From Zanthoxylum bungeanum (lineage: Eukaryota > Streptophyta > Magnoliopsida > Sapindales > Rutaceae), in NCBI GenBank assembly GCA_019454045.1, contig SKCR01017759.1, positions 1-64,000 of the forward strand: a stretch of DNA of 64,000 nucleotides, in the 5' to 3' direction. The position numbers and the translations under genes are program-made. The notes beneath the pieces are model-generated. The model was not told the DNA's origin. It made no database searches and worked only from the letters and a program-made list of their open reading frames with translations. Below are positions 24,021-35,716 of the stretch, one piece after another (within the stretch, counting starts at the first letter, position 1; the number at the start of each line of letters is the position of its first letter).

Positions 24021-26095
24021 AAACAGATCGGCTATAGTATTATACCGTAACGGTAAGACCGTAATGGAAAATACTTAAGCAATAAGTTTCTTATATACAT
24101 CAAAGAGTATAGTATTCTTTCAAATGAGGACTCCTCCCGGAACACGTCAAAGTGACGGTGTGGTCCGAACGGATTAACCGAATCATGTTAGACATGATAA
24201 GGCTAATCACGAGTCACTCGAGCTACTGTTTCCTTCAATAGGATATGTACTAACAGTGCAAAATTATTTAGAATAAGGTTCCATATAAATCTGTTTGACA
24301 GATATCATATAGGATATGAACAGGGAAGAAACGAGGTTTCTCATTCCTGATAATTTGGGTATGCCAGGCATAACGTTTGGATGATACCAAACTTAGGACC
24401 AAATTGGATAAGTGCCAATATAGTTATCCTAAGGGGAAACCATAAGTATAGTACTTATAAATCTCACATGAGAACAATGTGATTGTTGCTCACCATGCGG
24501 TTTTTCCTGAGAGGAATACCGATATGCAATGGTCAGTGGGAGGATAGTGATACTCGATAAAAAATCGGAGTAGTAGTGTAATGTTCAAGCACGAAGTCCT
24601 TAATAGAACACAAATAGTTCATCAATGATGAATCTGTACCATTAATCTTCGAATACATAGAAACTGAGTAGATCGGATAGAGTCAGAAAACAACCTGGGG
24701 TATGGGTTTCTGATCTCACCTCATAAAGATGTTAATCTTTTAAGGTACACCCACCGACTACGTTTTGAGGAAGTGATACGAGGTATCGACTCCCTATTAT
24801 GGCAAAGTGCCATGAGTCTGAAATGGATTTCATGTATAACAACTATTTTGAATACTAGTTGTTGTACCACAAGGCATTGTGTCTATGGTACATTAAACGT
24901 CTTCAAGGAAGACATACATGGAAGGCAACATACCAACGTACAAAGCAGGGCTTTTGACGGAAAGGTATCGTTATCAACATTGTGTTAATAACGATTCAAC
25001 CTTTTACCTGTTGCCATGGTAAATCCATTTTGAAGATGCTTGTTGATAACTGCATATTTCATTTATGAAATGTGTCAGTTGCAGATCAAAATCGCTTTCC
25101 TGAAAATGAAACCTTTTGGAGGATGTTTACAACATCCTGACGATTTTGTATAACCGACAAACAAGGTTTGAGGGTTATTCGATCCATATTTGGATTGAAG
25201 CAAGCATAAGGTTCTTGGAACTGACGTTTTGAAATAATCATAATAGTTTATGATTTGACTCAAAACGAAATAATTCTTGTGTATATAAGGAGGTTAGTGG
25301 GAGTGCACTGACATGAATGTCCTGTAAAATAATGATAATATGTCATTTCTTGGAAATGAAATTCCATAAAGCAATCGGTGAAAGCTTGGCTTTCATAAGA
25401 AATCTTCGTAGAATTCTGGGGAGTAACAACCTTTATTCAAGGAATAAAGATCTACTGGGATAGATTTGGAGTTGTTAACACTCTGGGAAATTGTACATTT
25501 AAAATGTACTTGATATGGTGTCTCATACGCTTTGAGCATATGGAGTCACAATCGGGTCAATCCAAGTGATAGTCACTGGATTGAAGATTAAGAACATCTG
25601 TAGTATCTGAGAGAACTAAAGATGTTGTCTTAAACTATGGAGATGGAGAACTTGAAGTGACTGGGATCACTGCTGCAAGTTTCCAAACCGGTAAATACTG
25701 CGGTACTATAAAGTTTGAATAACGGGACAGTAAGCTGGAAATATTCCGAGCAAGATAACTGTTGCCGAATTAACAACAAATGCGGATTATTGCTGCAGCT
25801 GAGGCAGCAATAGAAGCCATTTGGATCGATAATAAATCTAATTATATTAGATATAGTTCTGTTAGCAGCTGAGCTAGGCGTCAGCACAGGCTAAAGAATT
25901 GAAGGTCTCATCAATGATCCAGATAAATACTTCGACTATTCATCTGATTCGTTCGGATCATACATCGTGGCGATGTGATGATCGAATAATCGCGTCAGAC
26001 GATAATCACGCAAATCCGCTGACGAAAACCTTTCCTCAGCCATTTGAGCGAACCGTACATAGTTCGGGTGTGGGAACTCGAGTGACTGGCTATGT
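24021..26095 (+). pseudogene. Copia C integrase end, RT and RNase H remnants
   Basis: Collinear with 10201-12320 of B. The best preserved piece is the RNase H end near 25970-26095: HRGDVMIE-like text, then DDNHANPLTKTF and a GYVPS segment before the polypurine tract CAAGTGGGAGAT (26098-26109). No open frame spans a domain. Confidence 0.8.
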
Positions 26096-26097
26096 GC

Positions 26098-26109
26098 CAA
26101 GTGGGAGAT
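26098..26109 (+). promoter_or_regulatory. Polypurine tract of Copia C
   Basis: CAAGTGGGAGAT directly before TGTTGGATAATG, the 3' LTR start: the usual plus-strand primer site. Confidence 0.85.
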
Positions 26110-28243
26110 TGTTGGATAATGACCCATCGCGTCACTATTTGTACAGATCACGGTGTTGTTGTACAAATTAACTATGTGACAAGGAAATTGCACTCTCATC
26201 ATTGTGATTAAATCACCATAGATATAAAATGAAGAGAGGTCCATATGATTAGTTCCTGGATTGAGATGATATGAGACAGTATCAGTCCACGAAAGATTAA
26301 TCATTAAATATCCCTAGCCGGAGTATTATCGACACAGGACATCGATAATGCGGAATAGGCTAGTATTGCACTTGTGTGCGTTGTGAGAGCACAACGGCAT
26401 AGTTCTCATATATATAAGTATTGGGATACTTATGCAAGTGCGATAGGAGGTTGTGTTTCACCGATGGTACGGGAAACAGCTTCGCTCTGGATAGACCCCT
26501 CGGAATCCCATTGGTTATTATGACTATGTGTCTATGGGAGCCGAAATCAGGGTAGGTGTGTATAGTCTTAACCTGAGACTTGCATCGCTAATACTTACGA
26601 TAATCGATGGACTTTAGTCTTGGTGGTACAGGGCTTTAACCGGTTCTGCGTACCACCACTTCTGGGTTTATCAGAGAGTCGTAGTGTATTGGGTGTGATG
26701 TCAAGACGGAAGTATCACTTCAGTCATATTGGAGATGATGTCACGCAGGATATGGTACTAGTGCTCTTAAGTGTTGCGCAACCAATCAGAATATTGTGAC
26801 CAGGTCATGAATATCCGATTATAGAGACTAGTTACCAGACATCCGACATGTGCTTCGGACGGGGCAGACACTTATCCAGCCCCAGCCCTAGCACGTGACT
26901 ATCTGATACTGGGCCGATATACACAATACTACGGTATACTACGCTTGATACAGATCTATATATTCCTGTAAGAATATTTCTGGAGAATTGGGTAGGCATG
27001 GCGCTTTGCTAGAAGCCAACCTTGTCTTGTAAATCGGTATAAACGTAGTGCGAGGTACTTACGTGTTCGGATAATCCGACGACCGTATTTACTGCCAACA
27101 TATCCGGAGATCTCATGGGTCGGTTCCTGAAGATTCACCGATGACGTATGACTCGCACTTTAATTAATCTGGGATTAATTCGATGAGAGAGAAAATTAAT
27201 CTGGGATTAATTACGGAGATATTTTATCTCGGATAAAATATCGTTAAAGAGAGAGAACGATTAATTTGGAATTAATCAAAATAAATTAATAATTCGATAT
27301 ATTATAACGAAATTAGATTTCGACGCGGAATTGAAATTAGATTTTAATTCGGGCGAACGAATTAATTTAGAAATAATTCGTTAGCGACGTGAATAGTGAA
27401 TTCGCTAGGCGTAATCATTTAATTACGACGCAACGGAAAATTCGTTAATTTGGAATTAGCGAACCCGAGCCCGAGATTGATTGCGAGCGCATTCGCATTT
27501 CGAATTCGAGCGCGGCACGCAAGTCACATCAAGCGTCAAATCACTAGTCGAATCAATTGTCAAATCACTTGTCACTTTGAGTGATGTGACATGACAAGTT
27601 GTCACTTTAATAAAGTGACTTGATGTAAAAGTAGAAGTGATGGGTAAAAGGTGAAAAGCATTATTGCTTTTTGTTTTTTGACTTTTTGGAATATGAAAAG
27701 GTTTGGTATATATATGTTTATTTATTTTTGGAAAATAAATGAATAATATATATTACATTTTTTCTTTTTCCTCACCATCAATTTCGGTCTTCTCTCTCTC
27801 CTAAAACACAGTACACGGTTTTCACTCTTTGGAGCCAAAACCTCTTCTCTCTTCTCACGGTCTCCTTGACTGATTATCTTCTTCATTTTTTCTGGTTTTT
27901 CACACAAAATGGAGAAGCAAGATCTTGTTGCAAGATCTATGCTAGCACACTCTTGGAGTTATCCTAAGGTGATAGGGAAGTGAGTTTGTGTGCATGGAAA
28001 AGCTTGAAGCTTGAAGCTTCAATGGTGTTCATCCATGGCCGATTTTTGAGGTTCAAAGAGGAGCAAAACCGAGCACTCCACTGCAGTACAAGGACGCCAC
28101 TGCCACGCATGGAGAGAGCAGTGCGTTTTTCATCTTCAATCGCATCCAACCGATCAATGTGAGTTATTCCGCACCTCCTTTGATATGTATTCAACTCGTT
28201 TTTATGCTTAAAATGATCCTTGGGACTTGATTGAAACTCTACA
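26110..28243 (+). repeat. Copia C 3' LTR, complete
   Basis: Begins TGTTGGATAATGACCC and ends GAAACTCTACA; 2134 bp. It is the best reference for the LTR of this Copia family in the window. The inner part has repeated GGGATTAATT words and ends with a stretch of plausible transcript leader (27900-28200). Confidence 0.93.
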
Positions 28244-28248
28244 TATAG

Positions 28249-28524
28249 GTCGTATGCAAACTTAGATGAAGGTTTTTGTTGCATAGACTCGGTTAAATTA
28301 TTGCACAAATCTTTTCATTACAAGTGGCATAAGTAAGGGACCATTCTGAACCCAACGGTTGAGGTCTTCCCTTGCGAGGGGTGAGTGCGGCCTTAAATCA
28401 TTTTCCCAGTTCACACTGGGTGGCGGCTCCATTTATTTCTCCGGTTTAATTCCCCCATGGGCTATTCCGTACTCCAGACTAGGTCATGAGCCTAGAACAT
28501 CGTCGTCGAGTTCTGTGTCCTACA
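28249..28524 (+). repeat. Gypsy-1 5' LTR, segment 3
   Basis: Continues the LTR after Copia C; aligns with 42637-42914 and ends TTCTGTGTCCTACA. Confidence 0.9.
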
Positions 28525-28527
28525 GTC

Positions 28528-28542
28528 TGGCGACTCCACTGG
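28528..28542 (+). promoter_or_regulatory. Primer binding site of Gypsy-1
   Basis: TGGCGACTCCACTGG, three bases inside the LTR. The same word occurs at the same place in Gypsy-2. It resembles the tRNA-Arg type site reported for plant Tat/Ogre elements; the tRNA assignment is from memory and uncertain. Confidence 0.75.
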
Positions 28543-29459
28543 ATGGAGAATTGGCCCCGAAAGAATATCTTGTAATGTTTGTGATTTGTGCTTTAGCTAA
28601 CCGTGTTTATAGTGGGTTGAAAGGGTTTGATCAAAGGCATTATTAAGGCTAGGTAATGGTTTGGTGTCCTCCTCCATTCACTACCTTTCTATAAGGAAAA
28701 GCTGTGAAGGCACCTAGATAATCATTTACTCGTAGCTTACCGTGATGGACTAATTTGGAGGACCTGTTGTTTATTCATGTCACCAAGGCGATAAGAGCCT
28801 AAGAGGCTAGGGTATTTAAGAGAGTTCGCTACACCCTCCCTCTGGGGAATCTACAATGGGAAATCCATTTGACAGTCAGTCACACACCATAACCTGTTGG
28901 CACGTACCTTAGGGTATAAAAAAGGTGCACTCACTTGGTCGCTCGAAACCTTGATTGGGGAGTCCTAGTTGTGGGCAATCCTTCTTCAGTGGGAGCCTTT
29001 GTCTATACCCCTATGAACCCGCATATGAACTGTAGTTGTAGGACCAATGGAGATTATTCCTTTATGTTTGCGTTTAGGACCATCGTCATTTGGATTCAAT
29101 TGGACTTTTTTGTCATGAGGTATGGGCTTGTTGGGCCATTTAAACTGGGACGAGTCCGTGCTTTATGGCAATTGGGCCAAAAGCTTCTGAAATGCCAATG
29201 GGCCATTTTGTGTTTAGGCCTTTTATCATTTGAAGTTGTTTTGCCATGTTATCGCAAAAGTGTAAACTTGTTGGGCCTTTTCAACTGGGACAAGTTTGCA
29301 CCTCGCAATAGTATGATTGAATGCTTTAAAATGATAATGGGTCGACTTATATATTCCATACATCGCACGCATACATGCTAACATGCAGTTTTAAAAGACA
29401 TCATAGATACCCATTGGCTTAGGAAAGAGAGAAGACTCGTCAAAAGGCCGTTAGCGAAC
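28543..29459 (+). other. Gypsy-1 untranslated leader
   Basis: Non-coding leader, collinear with 34494-35440 of Gypsy-2. It contains two related segments with TTGTTGGGCC(A/T)TTT and ACTGGGAC(G/A)AGT (near 29127 and 29271). The 148-codon frame at 28935-29381 is not conserved in Gypsy-2 and is probably chance. Confidence 0.7.
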
Positions 29460-30782
29460 ATGAGCGAATTAGTTAATGAGGGATCTCGTATGGATCAGCT
29501 GGAGACTAGTCTCACTAAGGGTACTGAACAGTTGCAAGCGTGACCACCGCTATAGCCAGTATGGATGTGCCCCATGCTAGGGGAGGCTCTAAGAATGAGA
29601 GGCATGAGGACCCTCTGAATAGGCTGAATGATGATATCCCGGTTTTTGATGACGACATGGCGGAATATGCCGCAGGGAGAATAGCAGGGTCTCAGGCTGA
29701 ATTACAGAAACTCTGAGATCAGGTCGAGTCTGTTACTCGTAAGATGAGGGGCAAACATGAAGATCTACTAGACCATGAGGCAATGATGTTTGAGGAACAG
29801 TTTCCGGCTCAGTTCAAAATACCTGACATAGCCAAATTTAATGGGAATGAGGATCCGAGGGTCCATCTCAGGCAGTATGTCTCTGTGATGAGTTCAGTGG
29901 GTTTGTCGAAACGTCAGGTCCAGAAGGTGTTTGGGATTTCACTTGAGGAGGCACACGTGGTATGGTATCACAGCCTTGAGAGGAAGGTCAATGATGACTG
30001 GAGGGCATTAGCAGAGGCCTTTCTGGCTCAGTACGTAACAGATTTGGAGATTGACTTATCACTTTGCGACTTGGAGAACACCAAACAGAAGTCAGCTTCA
30101 AAGATTATGTGGATCGTTGGAGAAGCCAGCTTCTGAAGATGAAGACGCTGCCTTCGGAGAATGACCAGATCAAGATGATTATCAAGGGCACTAAGCCCTC
30201 CATTTATGGCAAGCTAAGGAGGATGACTTCGATGATTACTAATTTTCGACAGTTGAGGGAGACCGACATGGACATTGAGGAAGAAGAAGCTGAGAACAAG
30301 AAGTCTTATGGCCTGAATATGAGGACTTTTGGGGGGCATTCTGAGACCAAGCCCGCTACTGCAAAGGTTGCTTCCATCAGGAACCGGCGTTTCTCTAACT
30401 TAGGTAAGCCTTTGTCTAAGGTCCTTGAGGAGTTGAAGGGACATGGACTCTTAAAACCCTTAGAAGCTAACCACTTCCACACCCTCCACCGCCACACTTG
30501 AACGTGAACCTTTATTGTCACTTCCACCAGCAACATGGCCATAACACCGACAACTGCACCCGCCTCAAGCATGAAATCCAAGACCTCATAGATTCCCATA
30601 AAATACCCAACCTCGAAAAGGAGCAACCCAACACATACTGGAACCCCCTACCGAACTATCACTCTATCCCACCACCTACCTACATGATCAACTCCGGCCT
30701 ACCCGAAACCTTTATCCTCCAAAATCTCAGCCGCCAAACTTCTCGCATGGGAATAAGGGAGGGCAGCAGTGAAGAACATTAG
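29460..30782 (+). pseudogene. Gypsy-1 gag, frame-broken
   Basis: ATG at 29460 gives MSELVNEGSRMDQLETSLTK, then a stop near 29542. The main gag domain runs 29744-30110 (QFKIPDIAKFNGNEDPRVHL; EFLAQY-like block) and continues one frame over at 30064-30500 (FKDYVDRWRSQLLKM, retrotransposon gag signature). The third frame (30498-30782) carries LYCHFHQQHGHNTDNCTRLK, the Tat-type zinc knuckle. At least three frame changes or stops break the polyprotein. It forms the capsid in intact elements. Nothing of protease, RT, RNase H or integrase follows. Confidence 0.87.
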
Positions 30783-30914
30783 GCCAAAGTATAAGGCAAT
30801 GATGTAAACGATAAAGACGTTTCCTAGTTTATTTGATTGCAATCCTCATTTTTAATAAAGACAGTGATTTTGCCTACTTGTTCGAACATTTTTTATAATA
30901 ATAAAGACGTTCAT

Positions 30915-31144
30915 TTTGGGGATGAGTCCCAAGGTTGAGGCCCACGTCAGTATCAGTTTGGGGATGAGTCCCAGGGCGAGGCCCACATCAGTATCAGTTT
31001 GGGGGCGAGGCCCACATCAGTATCAGTTTAGGGTTGAGGCCAACACATCATCAGTGTCAGTTTTGGGGATGCGTCCTAGGGTCAAGGCCCATATCAGTAT
31101 CAATTTTGGGGATGAGTCCCACGGTTGAGGCCCACACATCATCA
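30915..31144 (+). repeat. Tandem array 1 of Gypsy-1 (about 40-bp unit)
   Basis: Five to six copies, of variable length, of GGGGATGAGTCCCAGGG(TT)GAGGCCCACATCAGTATCAGTTT-like text. A related unit recurs in Gypsy-2 at 37060-37215. Confidence 0.9.
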
Positions 31145-31600
31145 GAAAGCCGGGAATGGCACTCTGAGAATGGAGCACGGTTCGGGAATGAACAAGTCGA
31201 GAATGGCACTCCGAGAATGGAGCAAGGTTCGGGAATGAACAAGCCGAGAATGGAACTCCGAGAATGGAGCACGGTTCGGGCATGAACAAGTCGGGAATGG
31301 CACTCCGAGATGGAGTAAGGTTCGGGAATGAACAAGTCGAGAATGACACTCCGAGAATGGAGCACGGTTTGGGAATGAACAAGCCGAGAATGACACTCCG
31401 AGAATGGAGCACGGTTTGGGAATGAACAAGCCGAGAATGGCGCACGGTTCGGGAATGAACAAGTCGGGAATGGCACTCCGAGAATGGAGCACAGTTTGGG
31501 AATGAACAAGCCGAGAATGGCACTCCGAGAATGGAGCATGGTTCGGGAATGAACAAGCTGAGAATGGCACTCCAAGAATGGAGCACGGTTCGGGAATGGA
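31145..31600 (+). repeat. Tandem array 2 of Gypsy-1 (47-bp unit)
   Basis: About nine to ten copies of a 47-base unit made of GAGAATGGCACTCCGAGAAT, GGAGCACGGTTCGGGAATGA and ACAAGCC. Some copies are shortened (31425-31450). Long minus-strand frames (163-193 codons) across the array exist only because the unit lacks stops. Confidence 0.93.
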
Positions 31601-31800
31601 CCATATCATAGTAACGGTTCGGGAATGGACCACATCACAGTAACGGTTCAGGAATAAACCACATCACAATAACAGTTCGAGAATGGACCACCTCACAGTA
31701 ACGGTTTGGGAATGGACCACCTCACAGTAACGGTTCAGGAATGGACCACCTCACCGTAACGGTTCGAGAATGGACCACCTCATAGCACAGTTCGGTAGTG
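31586..31800 (+). repeat. Tandem array 3 of Gypsy-1 (about 30-bp unit)
   Basis: Seven to eight copies of GGTTCGGGAATGGACCACCT + CACAGTAAC. The GGTTCGGGAATG core is shared with array 2, so array 3 seems to have grown out of it. Confidence 0.92.
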
Positions 31801-31993
31801 ATTCCTAGAGATCGCAACATCTTGCAGGGATGAACCTTGGGGTCGCAGCACCTCACACAATACTAACTTAGTTCGAAGCAACAGGCAAGTGAGGTGGCAG
31901 CTGGAGAGCCAGGTAAGTAAAAATGAATTGCATAAACTTTGATAGGAATGTCATTGTCACACACTGCACAAGTCCCATCAAAGTGGGGGCAAC
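31801..31993 (+). other. Gypsy-1 3' untranslated end with polypurine tract
   Basis: Collinear with 38831-38964 of Gypsy-2 (shared text GGCAGCTGG(A/T)GAGCCAGGTA and GTCACACACTGCACAAGTCC). The polypurine tract AAAGTGGGGGCAAC (31980-31993) lies directly before the 3' LTR. Confidence 0.85.
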
Positions 31994-32603
31994 TGTAGGC
32001 ACTTCATTTTTGCATATAAGTCCCGATGATGAGTCTCACATGGAGACACTACCTCTTTAAATTGTGGAAGTCGCGGGAAACGGACGTCGGAAGGAAAGAG
32101 TCAGAAATTGACACCTTGTTGGATTTAATTCATTTGCTTAGCTTCGGGTTTGCTCGTTAAGCCTCTGTTTTAAACTTATCCTTAGCCCAAAACCCCCGCA
32201 AGTCACACACCAAGCCCAAACATCACCAAACCACACACCAAGCCCACACATCACCAAACCACACACCATGCCTACCAAAACAAACCAAACACACGCCCAA
32301 GCCCTTTAACCCACACGCTCATCTCCTTCCAAAATAACAAATCCACACATTAAACACATGTTGAAATCCTAATAAATCACCTTCCCATATTAAAAGAATC
32401 AAATCAAATCACCTTCCCGAATTAAAAGAATCAAATCAAATCTCATAAATCACTTTCCTAATTAAATTAAATCCATTGCCTAAACTAAATAGAATCAAAT
32501 CAAATCCTATAGATCATCTTCCTAAACTAAAACAAATCACCTCCATAATTAAATAGATTTTTCCTTATGACACACTAATTAGAAGATATTCCCCCATAAT
32601 TAC
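31994..32603 (+). repeat. Gypsy-1 3' LTR, segment 1
   Basis: TGTAGGCACTTC start; almost identical to 13362-13970. It ends in ATTAC (32599-32603), the left target duplication of Gypsy-2. Confidence 0.93.
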
Positions 32604-34475
32604 TGTAGGCACTGCATTTTTGCATATAAGTCCCTATGATGAGTCTCATATGGAGACATTACCTTTTAAATTGCGGAAGTCGCGAGAAACGGACGTTGGA
32701 AGGGTAAAGTTGGAAATTAGAATTTTTGTTGGAATTAATTTGGTTGTCTAGCTTCGGTTTGTTCGTTGGATCTCTGTTTCAAAGTTTAACCTCGGCCCAA
32801 AACCCCATAAGCCACTCATCAAACCCAAATACCCAAGCCTACCAAAAACCCAAAGCCCATGCCCAAGGAGACCAAGTTCACGCCCATGGCTCTCCTAATT
32901 AGCAAGATGCATATTTAACACATGCTTAAATCAAGTCAAATCCTTTCCTAAGTAAAAGAAATCTCATGGATCCCTTTCCTAATCAAAAGCAATCACCATC
33001 CTAAATTAGAGAGATTGATTCCTTATAAGAGACTAATTAGGAGATTTCACCATCATTAGGAGATTCTATCCTATTCAAACTAGGATTGCCTCCATTCATT
33101 TGCCTATAAAAAGAGGCCTTCATCACCCTTCAAAACCCTAGCAGACACGCTCAAAGCCTCCCACATTCCCCTCATATTGCCGCATTCCTCACACTCCCAA
33201 AGCCTCCATTGTCGCATATCACTGCCTTACTACACTGCCCTCAAGCCCACTGCCTCACATCAAGTCCCCTTCACTGCCGCAAAACCTTCTTGAAATAAAC
33301 CTGAAATTGCACGCATAAACCTCCCAAAAACTGCACGGTTTCTTCGCATACTGCACACACAAAAACAGTCCCAAAACTTGCCAATAAAACACCGCAAATC
33401 ATCCATTCACAACCCCGTAAACACAGTCCCAAAACTTGCCAGTAAACCCCCGCATACACCCCCTCCTTGTGTGCCAAAATAGTCCCCTGAAATCGCCTCA
33501 CTGCAGTCCAAAACGGCATATTTTGACCACCGAAACTTCACCTTTTTGCCACCGAAACAACCATTATTTTACCCCCTTAAAACCGCAAAGAACCAGCAGC
33601 AAAACAGCGAGGAAACAACAGTGAAATATAGTGAAAACATCAGCCCAAACAGTGAAACAGCGAAGGAAAATGTTGAGTTAGTGAACCGGAGGAGTTGCGG
33701 ATCATCAACCCTTCCAACGGCTGTGTAACGCACTTCCAAGAAGCGACATAAAAGGTTAGACCTGAGGGCACCTTCTTTATTTATGTGTTCATTCTTGTGG
33801 TATATCGGATGGAAACCCGGACGTAAATTCCGTAGCCGAATCCGAACGGACGGTATTACGGTTTGCACTCGGGATACAATGCCACGTACCACTTGAGAGA
33901 TACACATATTTCATTCATCCAACATTGTATTCGAGCATGATTAGGTTGCTAGTATGTTATTTATCTTAAACATGATTTAGTCGATAATATTTTCTTTCTT
34001 TATGCATGATTAGGTTGTTTTATATCATATTAGGGATTTTTTATATTTATGCTTAGATTCTTATTTATTTTCCGCATTAGATAATTGAACATGCTTGTGT
34101 GATGATTGTATGTTATTGCGTGTTTGCCGTTATGACAACTTACTTTGAAGCATGGGAACTTAGATATAGGTTCCATTATTATTCTTATGCATGCGAACTT
34201 AGGTGTAGGCTATCTTTGAGCATGCATGTTGAGTAGATTCAGTTAGTTTATTACACAAATCATATCTTTACAAGTGACATAAGTAAGAGACCATTCTGAA
34301 CCCAACGGTTTAAGGTTTTCCCTTGCGAGGGGTGAGTGCGGCCTTAAATCTTTGTCCCAGTTCACACCGGGTGGCGACTCCATGTTATTTCTCCAGTTTA
34401 ATTCCCCGCGAGCTATTCTGTACTCCCAACTAGGCCGCGAGCCTAGAACAGCACAACCGATTTCTGTGTTCTACA
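32604..34475 (+). repeat. Gypsy-2 5' LTR
   Basis: 1872 bp, TGTAGGCACTGC...TGTTCTACA. Compared with the 3' LTR it lacks about 95 bases after TTTATTTAT at 33784 (present at 40145-40245). A TATA-like word, CCTATAAAAAGAGG, lies at 33104-33117 and is the likely promoter. Short frames such as 33569-33907 (minus) are not credible genes. Confidence 0.93.
33106..33113 (+). promoter_or_regulatory. TATA box in Gypsy-2 5' LTR
   Basis: TATAAAAA within TTTGCCTATAAAAAGAGGCC, repeated in the 3' LTR at about 39466-39473, upstream of a C-rich, ATG-poor leader. The Gypsy-1 LTR has the corresponding CCTATAAAAAGAAGC near 14009 and 40977. Confidence 0.7.
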
Positions 34476-34478
34476 GTC

Positions 34479-34493
34479 TGGCGACTCCACTGA
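34479..34493 (+). promoter_or_regulatory. Primer binding site of Gypsy-2
   Basis: TGGCGACTCCACTGA, three bases inside the 5' LTR end; one base different from Gypsy-1. Confidence 0.75.
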
Positions 34494-35440
34494 GGATATA
34501 GAATTGGCCCCGAAATCATGTCTTATGATGTTTATGATTTGTGCTTTAGTTAACCGGTCTCTGTTGTGGGTTATAGGGGTTTAATCAAAGGCATTATTAA
34601 AGCTTGGTAATGGTTTGGTGTCTTCCTTCATTCACTACCTTTCTACAAGGAAAAGCTGTGAAGACACCTAGACAATCATGTACTAGTAGCTTACTGTGAT
34701 GGACTAATTTGGAGGACTCATTGTTTATTCATGTCACCAAGCGATAAGAGCCTAAGAGGCTTGGGTATTTAAGAGAGTTCGCTCCACCCTCCCTCTGGGG
34801 AATCTACAATGGGAAATCCATTTGACAGTCAGTCACGCACCATAACTTGTTGGCACGTACCGTAAGGTATAAAAAAGGTGCACTCACTTGGTCGCTTGAA
34901 CCCTTGAGTGAGGAGTCCTAGTTGTGGGAAATCCTTCGTCAATGAGAGCCTTTGTCCACACTCCTGTAAACCCACATGAGAACCCTAGTCGTAGAACTAA
35001 TAGAAATTATTTATTTTGTGTTTATGTTGTAGACCGTCGTCATTTGGATCCAGTTGGACCTTTTGTAAAAAAATGTGAACTTGTTGGGCCATTTAAACTG
35101 GGACGAGTTCGTGTCCTTTGACAGTTGGGCCAAAAGCTTCTAAAATATCGATGGGCCATTTTATGTTTGGGCCTCTTATCATTTGAAGTTGTTTAGCCAT
35201 GTTATCGCAAAAGTGTAAACCTGTTGGGCCTTTTCAACTAGGACAAGTTTGCACCGCGCAATAGTATGGTGGAATGCTTTGGAATAATAATGGGCCGACT
35301 TATATATTCCATACATTGCACGCACCTCATGTATCTCATGCATACACGCATCATGTTAACCCTTTGTGTCTTAAAATCCATCATAGATATCTGTTGGGTT
35401 AGGGTAAGATGGAATACTCATCAAAAAGCTGTTAGCAAAC
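34494..35440 (+). other. Gypsy-2 untranslated leader
   Basis: Non-coding, collinear with 28543-29459, including the two TTGGGCC...GGGAC(G/A)AGT segments (near 35083 and 35223). No conserved frame. Confidence 0.7.
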
Positions 35441-35590
35441 ATGAGTGAATCAGAGAATGAGGGATCTCATATGGATCAGCTGGAGACTAATCTCACTAAG
35501 ATCACCAAACAGTTGCAAGCTTTGACCGCCGTTGTGGCCAATGGTGATGAGACCTCTGTTGTTGACAACGGCAAGCAAATCGATTTATGA
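35441..35590 (+). pseudogene. Gypsy-2 gag start only
   Basis: ATG at 35441 gives MSESENEGSHMDQLETNLTK and runs about 49 codons to a TGA, closely matching the gag start of Gypsy-1 at 29460. The rest of gag, protease, RT and RNase H is deleted: by about 35600-35700 the text already resembles the RNase H-to-integrase linker. Confidence 0.75.
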
Positions 35591-35716
35591 GATAGAAAGA
35601 ATCTTGGAAGTAGAGGTCAACAATGGGAAACTTTAGTATCACGACATTCAGAGATATCTGGAACGGGAGGAACTCCCGGAAGAAGCGAGCAGAAAGGACA
35701 AGAAATCCATTCAGAA

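Larger units (their letters stand above)
20636..28243 (+). mobile_element. Copia element C, nested in the Gypsy-1 LTR
   Basis: Starts TGTTGGATATATGACC and ends ACTCTACA. The five-base duplication TATAG lies at 20631-20635 and 28244-28248, and the uninterrupted site is at 42632-42636 in the partner LTR. It is 7608 bp. The 5' LTR is 20636-22475 (3' end lost) and the 3' LTR 26110-28243 (2134 bp, complete). A deletion removed the 5' LTR end, the primer binding site and most of the leader. Internal coding is present but full of stops. The LTR pair is very similar, so C is younger than A or B. Confidence 0.95.

Noticed and set aside
25936..26304. 122-codon minus-strand frame
   Set aside because: Antisense to the RNase H end and LTR start of Copia C; not kept in B.
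28935..29381. 148-codon plus-strand frame in the Gypsy-1 leader
   Set aside because: The collinear region of Gypsy-2 (34924-35448) is broken by stops and frame changes, so there is no coding conservation.
31023..31633. Three overlapping minus-strand frames of 163-193 codons
   Set aside because: They lie on the 47-base tandem array; a repeat without stop words stays open in several frames. No motif, biased composition.
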